Numbered from the stretch's first letter, positions 1 through 6,004 are shown. The stretch is 7,082 nucleotides of DNA from Blastocatellia bacterium (GCA_003175865.1 PSRF01000213.1:1-7082), one strand, 5' to 3'. Made by a program: numbers and translations. The notes: generated from the sequence alone by a model not told the origin.

Positions 1-1343
1 GAGAACTTGTCGGCGTCTGTCGACCGCCACATTCCACGCTCCCGGTAAAGATAGGTGCTGATGCCAAACGTGTAGCGGAGGCGCCCGTCGGGCGCGACGT
101 TGGTGCCCCCGGTTACCTGCAGCGGTCCGGAAACTCGCAGCGCAAAGTTAAGAGCCAGTGCTTGCTCGAAAGGGCGCTCCGGGCGGTAGGGCAGATACAC
201 GTTCTGATAGTCAGCACGAATCTTCAGCCGGTTGGTGAGGAGATCACCTCCAAACGCTGCCGTCGTTTGGCCGTTAGATCGCGTGATCAGCTGGGAGAGG
301 CTCATGCGTTTTGACAAAGTTTCGCGAATAGTGCCGGAGACGATCTCGTTCTTCTGACCGCCGCGACTCTTACTTGTAAAGTAATTGGCGGTAACGTCAA
401 TATTGCTTGTGATTCGACGGCCCGCATAAAAATTCGTCCCATCAGTGACTCGGGCCAGCACGCTGGACTGAAAGAATCCGGTGCCGAAGTAGCTGCGTCC
501 CAAGTGAAAATTGGTGCCGATCTCGTTGACCGATGCGGGCGTAAATGGTGCATCAGGCGTGAGCGGTTCGAGTATATTGTGGTGCCCACCGTTAAGGCTC
601 ACAATTCGATTGGGCTGGTAAGCGATTTCGATGTTGCCTTTCTGCACCTCAGAGGCAAGAGGACTGACAAGTGCGATTCGACGGAAGCGAGTTCCGGTAC
701 CGATGTAGGCGGCCCGCAAGGCGAGTTTGTCGGTCTCAATGTTAAATCCAGAAGCGGCATAAGGCTGATCCGATCCGAGTCCGCCGGTCGCGGCCACTTC
801 GAGCCAGCGGGCAGGCCGCCAGGAAACGCCCTGCAGAGAAGTCTTGGATTTCGAGACAACGTTACGCGAGACGAGCCGGAGTCGCGAACTTAGACGATAG
901 TTATAAAAAAGGAGTGCGGTGGCATTGTCGCTGCGCGCCGCCTGGAAAAATCCTGTGGAGAATCCGGTGGAACTTGTCCCGCCGAAGAAACGAAAACTGC
1001 TGTTTCCGACAACGCGCGAAATGCCTAATCCTCGCGCCAGGAAGTAGTGCGTGCCATCGAACCAATCGGTCGGGAGATCAAACAGAACAGAGTCGTCGCC
1101 GGCAGTCAGGTTGTACCCGTGCACTTGCGAGCGTACAACGGCTCCGATCTGGAAGGAGCCGTTATAAAAACCGAGGCCGAAGTTGCCGCTGTAACTGGGA
1201 GCTCTGAATTCAACTGAGCCGCCCTGAGCATCGAGCAGAGTCGAGGTTCCGCCCTGAACTTTGAACACCTGGCCATAGCTCGCAGGCAGTGTCGCGAGGA
1301 AAGTTGCGATCAGCACCAGAACAGCCGTCTTCGAGTATGCCAT
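1..1343 (-). CDS. Secreted beta-strand-rich protein, putative outer-membrane barrel of a chaperone/subunit operon (partial, C-terminus outside window)
   Basis: An open frame runs from an ATG at 1343 through the left edge without a stop, giving 447 residues in the window. Residues 1-24 form a signal peptide (MAYSKTAVLVLIATFLATLP, then ASYG before Gln25). The mature part has no hydrophobic helix. It is made of short alternating segments rich in Gly, Ser, Thr, Asn and aromatic residues with turns between them, as in transmembrane beta-barrels. It starts 11 nt after the chaperone gene stop, with only a weak GGCGG ribosome site, so translational coupling is plausible. By position it would be the outer-membrane partner (usher slot). 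However, ushers are about 800 aa with a recognisable N-terminal chaperone-binding domain, and I do not see that domain here. The alternative is an unrelated porin-like protein carried by the operon. I do not recognise a named family; the barrel call is from composition only. Confidence 0.7.
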   Translation of the reverse strand, partial: MAYSKTAVLVLIATFLATLPASYGQVFKVQGGTSTLLDAQGGSVEFRAPSYSGNFGLGFYNGSFQIGAVVRSQVHGYNLTAGDDSVLFDLPTDWFDGTHYFLARGLGISRVVGNSSFRFFGGTSSTGFSTGFFQAARSDNATALLFYNYRLSSRLRLVSRNVVSKSKTSLQGVSWRPARWLEVAATGGLGSDQPYAASGFNIETDKLALRAAYIGTGTRFRRIALVSPLASEVQKGNIEIAYQPNRIVSLNGGHHNILEPLTPDAPFTPASVNEIGTNFHLGRSYFGTGFFQSSVLARVTDGTNFYAGRRITSNIDVTANYFTSKSRGGQKNEIVSGTIRETLSKRMSLSQLITRSNGQTTAAFGGDLLTNRLKIRADYQNVYLPYRPERPFEQALALNFALRVSGPLQVTGGTNVAPDGRLRYTFGISTYLYRERGMWRSTDADKF

Positions 1344-1354
1344 GACAACCGCCG

Positions 1355-2053
1355 CTAGGGACCGAGCTTCTCCTCGAGCTTGAAACGTTCGAAGTCCACA
1401 ACAACGGCTTCGGGGCGTTGCATGTCTGGTGTGGGTACTTCAATGCGCCGCTTGCTGTGCGGGAATACGGGGAATCCCGGGCCTTCCGCCTTCTGGTGAG
1501 AGGCGGTAACAAATGTGTGCATGGCGCGGCCAAAGTAGTCGCCTTTGTTCTCGACTTCGACCAGAATCTTGCGGGCGTGGGGATCGAAGGCCACGCGCGT
1601 GATTGCGACCTGCGACTTGTCGAGCGACTCCTTGGGAAGCAGATAGACGGTGTGGGGCAGCTCGAGCCGCACGTTCATACCATTTTGTGTACGAAACGCA
1701 AAGCCGGAAAATGCCGCGTAGATGACGAACCACGCAATTGAAGAGTCGGTCTTTGCTTCGTAGAAGACAAAGAAGCTGTCGTGTGGCTGAACACGAAAGC
1801 TTGTGGATGACAATTTCAAGTGAATGCCGGGATCAAGCGGACGATATGAGATTTCTCCGGTTTCCGAAACGCTGAAGCTTCGAGCGGAAAGGACCACGTT
1901 CAGCGGAGTGTCGCTGTCATTCACGTATTCCACGCGCCCCTTGGCAGGGTTGCTGAGCTCCGCAATCAGGGGACGGACCGTCTGGGCGCGCACACACAGG
2001 GATGCGAGCCCAATCAGGACACAAAGGACGGCTCTTCGGACTAGCTTACACAC
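1355..2053 (-). CDS. PapD-like periplasmic fimbrial chaperone
   Basis: This gene encodes 232 residues, a normal length for the family. Residues 1-23 are a signal peptide ending VRA before Gln24. The mature protein reads like a two-domain immunoglobulin-fold chaperone. The first domain (about 25-142) has the N-terminal strands (LSNPAKGRVEYVNDSDTPLN), the stretch FRVQPHDSFFVFYEA at 86-100, and the closing strand VRLELPHTVYLLPKE (128-142), which corresponds to the edge strand that lends a strand to subunits. The second domain runs from about 147 to 225. I cannot clearly place the paired Arg and Lys that anchor the subunit carboxylate in classical PapD, so it may be a divergent branch. The start is GTG: it has a good AAGAGG site and there is no nearby ATG. 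The gene begins 9 nt after the second subunit and is followed 11 nt later by the barrel gene, which supports a subunit-chaperone-assembly role. Confidence 0.8.
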   Translation of the reverse strand: MCKLVRRAVLCVLIGLASLCVRAQTVRPLIAELSNPAKGRVEYVNDSDTPLNVVLSARSFSVSETGEISYRPLDPGIHLKLSSTSFRVQPHDSFFVFYEAKTDSSIAWFVIYAAFSGFAFRTQNGMNVRLELPHTVYLLPKESLDKSQVAITRVAFDPHARKILVEVENKGDYFGRAMHTFVTASHQKAEGPGFPVFPHSKRRIEVPTPDMQRPEAVVVDFERFKLEEKLGP

Positions 2054-2065
2054 GATACCTCTTCA
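2054..2065 (-). promoter_or_regulatory. Ribosome binding site that fixes the GTG start of the chaperone
   Basis: On the minus strand the sequence reads TGAAGAGGTATC and then GTG. The site AGAGG lies 4 nt before the GTG at 2053. It begins within and just after the TGA stop of the second subunit gene, so termination and re-initiation are likely coupled. Confidence 0.65.
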
Positions 2066-2620
2066 GATGACCTGCACTTGAATCGTCAATGTGCCGCTGT
2101 AGACTCCCGCCGGCAGCGACGGCAGAGTTCCTAAATTAATGTTAAAGTTCATGGTGTCGGTCCGGCTGCCCTGCTTGTTGTTTCCAAGGATGCGCACGTT
2201 CGCAAGCTGCAAGCCGGCAATGGCGCCCCCGAACGGCACGGTGCTGGTCAGCGCCTGAAATGCCGCACCGTTATCTGAAATCTGGAAATCGGTGCTGGGA
2301 ATGTTGTTGCCCGCGCCATCGCTCAAAGCTGAAGCGGAATTAGCAAAGAATGCGTACACGCTGAGGCTGCCGCGATTCGGACGCAACGCCCAAGTCGTAG
2401 TGGCCGTAATCGAGGTGCTACCCGGATTATTCGCGCTGCCCGCAGTCAAATTGAAGTTCACTGCGTTGGCTGAGAGGGTCAGACTTACCGACTCACTCAA
2501 AGTCGCATTCAACATGATCGTTTGTGCTCCGGAATTGACCGCCTGGGCCGACGCGCCGATCCAGGCCGTTGTAAGAACGGCGATCAGGGCGACGATTCGG
2601 GTTTTGGCGGGCAGTTTCAT
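2063..2620 (-). CDS. Secreted fimbrial-type structural subunit 2 (DUF4402/fimbrin-like)
   Basis: This gene encodes 185 residues. The signal peptide is residues 1-26 (MKLPAKTRIVALIAVLTTAW, then IGASAQ). The mature part starts VNSGAQTIMLNATLSESVSL, contains LSANAVNF, a DGAGNNIPS loop and FQISDNG, and ends with a regular beta-strand (PAGVYSGTLTIQVQVI). That last Gly-x-Tyr-Thr/Ser-Gly-Thr-Leu pattern is typical of the final strand of DUF4402 and related spore-coat U/fimbrin domains. There is no Cys in the mature chain, so the fold would lack the disulfide of many pilins. The Ala/Gln/Ser-rich N-terminal stretch could act as a donor strand. It is a clear paralogue of the gene just upstream, 90 nt away, and sits 9 nt before the chaperone. 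The ATG start has only a weak GAGAT site. Role as a surface polymer subunit is inferred from pattern and context. Confidence 0.75.
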   Translation of the reverse strand: MKLPAKTRIVALIAVLTTAWIGASAQAVNSGAQTIMLNATLSESVSLTLSANAVNFNLTAGSANNPGSTSITATTTWALRPNRGSLSVYAFFANSASALSDGAGNNIPSTDFQISDNGAAFQALTSTVPFGGAIAGLQLANVRILGNNKQGSRTDTMNFNINLGTLPSLPAGVYSGTLTIQVQVI

Positions 2621-2659
2621 GTGATCTCAGTGGAAGAAGTACCTAGGGGAGGCAAAGGA

Positions 2660-2685
2660 CCGAGCTGTTCTCACCCGGTTCTCGG
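2660..2685 (-). promoter_or_regulatory. Weak hairpin between the two subunit genes
   Basis: CCGAG at 2660-2664 pairs with CTCGG at 2681-2685 around a 16-nt loop, in the 90-nt gap between the two subunit genes. It is the only larger gap within the operon. It could reduce read-through or stabilise the upstream mRNA so that subunit 1 is made in excess, but the stem is short. Confidence 0.25.
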
Positions 2686-2710
2686 CGGTGGTAATTTCGA
2701 GCCGACCTAA

Positions 2711-3280
2711 TTACGGAGTCGCCTGCGCCTGAATGTTCAGAGTGCCGGTGTACGTTGCAGCCGGAAGCTGAGGCAGCGTACCTCCACTCAGGTCGATGTT
2801 GAACGCCATGTTGTCGGTGCGGTTGGAATTCTTGTTAGCACCGGTGATCGCGACCGTAGCGAGTCGCAAACCGGCGTTAGCAGCACCGAACGCGACAGTG
2901 TTCACCAGAGGCGAGGATGCGCCGCCGTTATCCGAAATTTTGAAGGCGGAAGATGGAATGTTGTTGCCCGCGCCATCCGTCAACGCCGCTGCAGCACTGG
3001 CGAAATATGCATCCACCGTCACCTGCGTCCGGCCCGGCTTCAAAACCCACGCCGTAGTCGCGGTAACGTTTGTGCTGCCGGAGTTAGAGGCGCTACCAGC
3101 CGCCAGAGTGAAGTTCACCGCATTAGCGGATAAAGAGACCGTCAGCGATTCTGCCAGCTGAGCGTTCAATGCGATCGGCTGCGCTCCGGAGTTCAGCGAC
3201 TGCGCTGAAGCGAATGATGCAAGCAATACGATGCTCGCCAAGATTGCTAAACTGAGTTTGTGATTTGCCCTGCTCTTCAA
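2711..3280 (-). CDS. Secreted fimbrial-type structural subunit 1 (DUF4402/fimbrin-like), first gene of the operon
   Basis: An ATG at 3292 would give 193 residues (MGGNLKSRANHK...), but it has no ribosome site. The codons after it spell GGGAGGCAAC followed by TTG at 3280, an ideal site and start, so I place the start at the TTG and obtain 189 residues. The signal peptide is then MKSRANHKLSLAILASIVLL followed by ASFASA before Gln. The mature protein aligns along its whole length with subunit 2: NSGAQ near the N-terminus, LSANAVNF, a DGAGNNIPSS loop, FKISDNGG, NRTDNMAFNI and a last strand PAATYTGTLNIQAQ. There is no Cys in the mature chain. Leading position suggests it is the major subunit. Family assignment rests on the pattern of the final strand and on the chaperone downstream. 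Confidence 0.75.
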   Translation of the reverse strand: MKSRANHKLSLAILASIVLLASFASAQSLNSGAQPIALNAQLAESLTVSLSANAVNFTLAAGSASNSGSTNVTATTAWVLKPGRTQVTVDAYFASAAAALTDGAGNNIPSSAFKISDNGGASSPLVNTVAFGAANAGLRLATVAITGANKNSNRTDNMAFNIDLSGGTLPQLPAATYTGTLNIQAQATP

Positions 3281-3292
3281 GTTGCCTCCCAT
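3278..3292 (-). promoter_or_regulatory. Shine-Dalgarno site that moves the start of subunit 1 to TTG
   Basis: The minus strand reads ATG GGAGGC AAC TTG. GGGAGG (3285-3290) lies 4 nt before TTG (3280-3278), while nothing resembling a ribosome site precedes the ATG. The DinB gene in this window has the similar leader GAGAGGCAACC before its ATG, which supports this reading. Confidence 0.6.
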
Positions 3293-3607
3293 TAATCTAT
3301 CGATTCATAGCTCCCGAAAATTTTGCCTGCGGTGAAACAGGTGCGATTATGGAGGCCACAGCGGAGAGGCAAAAGTTACTGAGGTAACGAATGCATTTCC
3401 AGAGCGGATTTTTGACCATTTTGAGAGACTCCGGCGGAATGGAGGTCGATGCTCATCGTGGAGGGAACAGCTTGTAAAGAAAAAGCTTTAGCGCGACCAA
3501 GGTGTAGAGTTACGGCAGTCACGTCGAACAGCACCACGGTTCAGTGATTCTTGGCGTTGCACTTCCTTTCGCGGACCGAGGATCGCCCAAACCTTATTAA
3601 AGATTAT
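3293..3607. other. Intergenic stretch upstream of the fimbrial-type operon
   Basis: This stretch contains no convincing open frame on either strand. Apart from the candidate promoter and dyad (3346-3388), I see only a short AT-rich dyad (TAAAG/CTTTA around 3476-3490) and nothing recognisable up to the tRNA fragment. Confidence 0.5.
3346..3388 (-). promoter_or_regulatory. Candidate promoter and operator dyad of the fimbrial-type operon
   Basis: On the minus strand, CATAAT (3351-3346) matches a -10 box and TTGCCT (3372-3367) is a modest -35 with a 15-nt spacer (16 if read as TTTGCC). Immediately upstream is a perfect dyad GTTAC-TGAG-GTAAC (3375-3388). The leader to the subunit 1 start would be about 60 nt. 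Motif-only call. Confidence 0.3.
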
Positions 3608-3633
3608 GGAGGTTCGAATCCTCTCGCCGCCCG
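3608..3633 (+). other. Isolated tRNA 3' end (T arm and acceptor strand), possible attachment-site scar
   Basis: GGAGG-TTCGAAT-CCTCT (3608-3624) is a T stem-loop with the canonical TTCGA loop, closed by one G-T wobble. It is followed directly by a GC-rich acceptor-like strand CGCCGCC and one more C. The upstream 60 nt do not fold into D or anticodon arms and no matching GGCGGCG 5' acceptor strand is present, so this is not a whole tRNA. Integrases commonly recombine at tRNA 3' ends, leaving exactly such a fragment at the far end of an element. It sits at the boundary between the intact operon and the block of broken genes. Chance resemblance is the alternative. Confidence 0.5.
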
Positions 3634-3793
3634 ACAATTCCTTTTCTTATGAACATTGCGTGCAGCTGAGAAACGCCACCGCAACCACGTCCAATTTGTA
3701 CACCACGGGCTCCTCACGGACTTAGATGGGATGAGAAGGTCGATCCCGATCATGGGCAGCCTTAAGCTGCCGGTGACGTTAACCTCGCCCCAA

Positions 3794-4126
3794 TCAATCG
3801 CACACCCGTACGTCGAGGCCATCGCCAGCAAGAATGTCGCGGAAGGCACTGAGCACGGGTTCGGAATCGGCGAGCGTTCCGATCAGACGCTTGGGTGGAC
3901 CGGGCAACATGGGAATGAAGGTAGGTGTGGCGACGATTCCGTCCCGGCGCGCGCTCGGCCAGCTGTTTGACGATGTCGATGATGGTCAGCCGATACATGC
4001 CCAGCAGATGCGCTCGCAGAAGGCCAGCAGGTTCTCCCGCGCCAACACAGAGCACGGAGTCGTCTCGGCCACGTACAGTCGCAGGTTCCAGCTTGCGATC
4101 CACTTTCCATCACGGGAAAGGCTCAC
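3794..4126 (-). pseudogene. KaiB-like protein, broken by two compensating frameshifts
   Basis: Reading the minus strand, the first segment gives WNLRLYVAETTPCSVLAREN and then LLAFCER (about 4090-4011), the classic KaiB opening (LRLYVAG.TP.S). A one-base loss near 4011-4015 shifts the match to the next frame, which reads HLLGMYRLTIIDIVKQLAER. A second shift in an alternating GC run (3945-3956) returns to the first frame with DGIVATPTFIPMLPGPPKRL and IGTLADSEPVLSAFRDIL, the KaiB C-terminal signature (ATPT..k..PgP.rr.IGdLsd.e.vL). An in-frame TGA lies between the shifts (3988-3986). KaiB is a thioredoxin-like clock or signalling protein that binds KaiC. No good start is visible; a GTG at 4126 is nominal. 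No kaiC is in the window. Because the shifts cancel and one is in a GC repeat, sequence error is a real alternative to decay. Confidence 0.75.
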
Positions 4127-4201
4127 GCCCTCGCCGACATTCCCGACAGATAGGGAAGCAGCTGGCTGGGACTTGATATCGTAGGGCAGCAGCTCGCCGG
4201 C

Positions 4202-4275
4202 TTCTTAACGATGGTCGTGTAGACAACGTCGCTATTAGGGCTGATGACTTGGTCGAAAAAGTGAACTGGACAGCG
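4202..4275 (-). pseudogene. DUF1254-like shard
   Basis: One minus-strand frame reads FFDQVISPNSDVVYTTIV, which resembles the N-terminal core of DUF1254 proteins (vvsPN.DtlYs.aw). The preceding residues match better in a neighbouring frame (AVQFTF), implying a shift near 4257. The open frame has no start and ends in unrelated residues. DUF1254 proteins are about 400 aa, so only a scrap is left. The match is short and I hold it loosely. Confidence 0.35.
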
Positions 4276-4369
4276 ACGATGTGAAACGGTTCCCGACTAC
4301 TTTTGCGGAACAGGCTTTTGGATTCGCGAATTCCCCAAATGTTTGAGGCTGGCCATGGTGCCGCAGGCT

Positions 4370-4560
4370 CCGCGGCGCCGAGCGGCCATTCCGGAAAGGT
4401 CGACGGCAAGGACTGTGAAGCGCTGGGCTAACCTGGGCACAATGGCCTGCTATTCGGCCCAATCCTCTGGAAATCCGTAGATCAGGATGACCGCTGGTCC
4501 ACACCCGCACATAAGGCGGGGTTGTGCCATTGACGCGACCGTTCATAGGTGTAAAGCCCG
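4370..4560 (-). pseudogene. Alpha/beta-hydrolase (epoxide hydrolase-like) N-terminal remnant
   Basis: One minus-strand frame gives AGFTPMNGRVNGTTPPYVR. A one-base shift near 4503-4515 then leads to GPAVILIYGFPEDWAE, a TAG stop (4452-4450), and QAIVPRLAQRFTVLAVDLSG. Without the breaks this is the standard opening of alpha/beta hydrolases of the epoxide hydrolase/haloalkane dehalogenase type: VNG..lhYv..G.GPavvLlHGFPe.W.eW...mp.La..ftV.avDlrG. The TAG stands where that pattern has Trp, one base from TGG, and the usual oxyanion-hole His of HGFP is Tyr. The nucleophile elbow and the rest of the roughly 290-residue enzyme are absent. It cannot make an active enzyme. Confidence 0.7.
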
Positions 4561-4659
4561 CAGGAGGCGTGACCAATCTGATTTTCCGCCTGGCGCCTCG
4601 GCGGTGCCCATGACAAGGGTTGCAAAGCACGAGTCCTATAAACACACCATTACGAAAGA

Positions 4660-4827
4660 GGGCTGCCGCGATCGCGTCACCCACGCGTGTGCGCCTTCTC
4701 CCGAACCCGCAGGGCATCCACTTGGGCTTGAAAGGTGGCCCGATCGACTAGCGCTGGCAGGGCCGGGGTGTCGCTGCCGCCAGCCGTCGATAACCTCACA
4801 TTCTTTCGACTCATCTTTCGTCTTCAT
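4660..4827 (-). pseudogene. DUF899-family N-terminal remnant
   Basis: From an ATG at 4814 the minus strand encodes 45 residues, MSRKNVRLSTAGGSDTPALP followed by ALVDRATFQAQVDALRVREK and AHTRG, then TGA at 4679-4677. The second half matches the conserved start of DUF899 proteins (thioredoxin-fold, about 230 aa): vdr..wqael.aLl.rEKahTre.DaiaA.RRrLP. In the adjacent frame the match continues as GDAIAAA and then ends. The best ribosome site (AAGGAGAG, about 4836-4843) serves an ATG at 4827 whose frame differs from the homologous one, so there is probably a further shift near the start. The gene would have followed DinB by about 65 nt. It is a truncated relic and no function is expected. Confidence 0.6.
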
Positions 4828-4891
4828 TGATTGGCTCTCCTTCGTGATCCGCGATTCGGCTAGACAAAGCGATTGCGTCAGAATATTGCGA

Positions 4892-5410
4892 TCAGGCGAT
4901 CGCGCCAGGCCTGCCTGCAATCCGGCGCAGCACGCCCAATTGACCAGCGTGGTATGCCTGGTGAAACGCGATGGTCGAAAGCAGCGAACGCACCGTTTCG
5001 TTCGGGTTGTTCGTTGGAGAATTCGGAACACGCTGGTCCAATTTCTCGGAAGTGAGTTTTGCGAGTCCGGCGTCAAGGCGCTTGACTGACTCGTCCCAGA
5101 CTCGAATCAGGTCCGAGATCTTCATCGCATCTGCGGGACTGGTAATTGGGGCAGAGCCGCGGTCGTAGCGCCTCAGCGCTTCCTGTTCAGGTACCGGGGA
5201 CTCGCCGAGAAGCGGCAGCACGTTGTTATAGATGCAACTCAGATGACCAAGCACCCAGTTCAGACAGTTGCCGGCGGGGCTGGGTCGAACCAGGCTCTCG
5301 TCGTGGGTGATGTCCGCAAGATTAACGTGTACGACAGTGTTTGTGACTTGGTTCTGGTGCCGGAAAACTTCAACTTCGCGCAGGTTCTGCGTCTTAGATG
5401 TGCTGCTCAT
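4892..5410 (-). CDS. DinB-superfamily (DinB_2-like) protein
   Basis: This gene encodes 172 residues, within the normal range for four-helix DinB-like proteins. The three His that bind a metal in this fold appear in the expected places: H56 in NWVLGHL, and H150 and H154 in FHQAYHAGQLG. The family includes thiol-dependent transferases (mycothiol- or bacillithiol-linked) and damage-inducible proteins, but the substrate of this one cannot be read from sequence. It has no signal peptide, so it should be cytoplasmic. I start at the ATG at 5410, with GAGAGG five bases upstream. A longer frame to 5452 (MVECLVSTTH...) lacks a site. The broken DUF899 gene follows in the same direction, suggesting a former operon. 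Confidence 0.85.
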   Translation of the reverse strand: MSSTSKTQNLREVEVFRHQNQVTNTVVHVNLADITHDESLVRPSPAGNCLNWVLGHLSCIYNNVLPLLGESPVPEQEALRRYDRGSAPITSPADAMKISDLIRVWDESVKRLDAGLAKLTSEKLDQRVPNSPTNNPNETVRSLLSTIAFHQAYHAGQLGVLRRIAGRPGAIA

Positions 5411-5425
5411 GGTTGCCTCTCTATG
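5411..5425 (-). promoter_or_regulatory. Ribosome binding site fixing the DinB start
   Basis: The minus strand reads CATAGAGAGGCAACC followed by ATG at 5410. The GAGAGG site has a 5-nt spacer and decides for the shorter form over the in-frame GTG or ATG further upstream. Confidence 0.65.
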
Positions 5426-6004
5426 AGTTGTGCTGACAAGACACTCGACCAATTGGATCTTTAAGTGCTCGCGTGGCCAGTACGGCCGGTCCGCATCTGC
5501 GAAGCCGTCTCTATTTAGGTGACGCGCGAGACGAAGTGATTTCTACAGGGCTGAGAGAAAAACGTACGTCCGGCTCGATCCGTATCGCGCTTGGCAATAC
5601 CGTCGCCATCGGCGATCCTGTAATGCCCAACGACAAACAGGGGAGGGCTGTGAGTACTTGAGCGACTGTGGTCGTTGTCGCCGACTTCATTCTCAGCCCC
5701 CAGTGCAGTTTGCGTTCATTGTGCGAGCATCCGTTCTCGACCCACGGAATGCGCGGCTCGTAAAGCTTGCGATGGGAACACCGATCAGAAACATGTGCCT
5801 GATCACAGCCCCACTGCAATAGGACCCATACAGGAAACGGGCACCGGCCTGATGAGAAGCCTAAACATGGACTGAAAAAGTGTTTCTCTGCCTCACTCCG
5901 ATATGGGCAAACAATGAAAACTGAAATCAGGGTTAAGAGCCGCGAAGACGATTGCTAAGCTGGCACTCCCGAACTGCCCGGAAGTTAAGTAGGTCCCACG
6001 AGGC
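5426..6004. other. Gene-free stretch between DinB and the peptidase gene
   Basis: Open frames on both strands here are short, lack good ribosome sites and resemble no family I know. The longest (5511-5819 minus, 102 codons) has unremarkable composition. I see two small inverted repeats: GGCC-AGTAC-GGCC near 5475-5488 and CGTCTC/GAGACG at 5506-5533. It is probably intergenic or old decayed sequence. It should also hold the DinB promoter, which I could not place with confidence. Confidence 0.45.

Noticed and set aside
504..1207. Plus-strand open frames opposite the barrel gene.
   Set aside because: Their translations are Arg/Ser-rich with no domain logic, and the minus-strand frame is continuous for 447 codons with a signal peptide.
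2292..3161. Long open frames on the plus strand opposite the two subunit genes (2292-2624 and 2796-3161).
   Set aside because: They have no ribosome sites or recognisable domains, and their similar placement follows from the two subunit genes being paralogues.
3345..3361. TGGC...CGCA on the minus strand as a sigma-54 promoter.
   Set aside because: The GG to GC distance is one base too long and the remaining consensus bases do not match.
4487..5089. A 200-codon plus-strand open frame over the DUF899 and DinB region.
   Set aside because: It is antisense to the intact DinB gene and to recognisable relics, has no domain and has a low-complexity Arg/Cys-rich translation.
5556..5578. ACGTACGTCCGGCTCG looks like the 3' strand of a group II intron domain V.
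   Set aside because: The matching 5' strand and the AGC/GAAA elements are missing and no reverse transcriptase is nearby.
5961..5995. CCCGAACT followed closely by CGGAAGTTAAG resembles the core of 5S rRNA.
   Set aside because: There is a 3-nt insertion between the two blocks, and the flanks show no 5S helices or 23S/5S context. It may be a scrap or chance.
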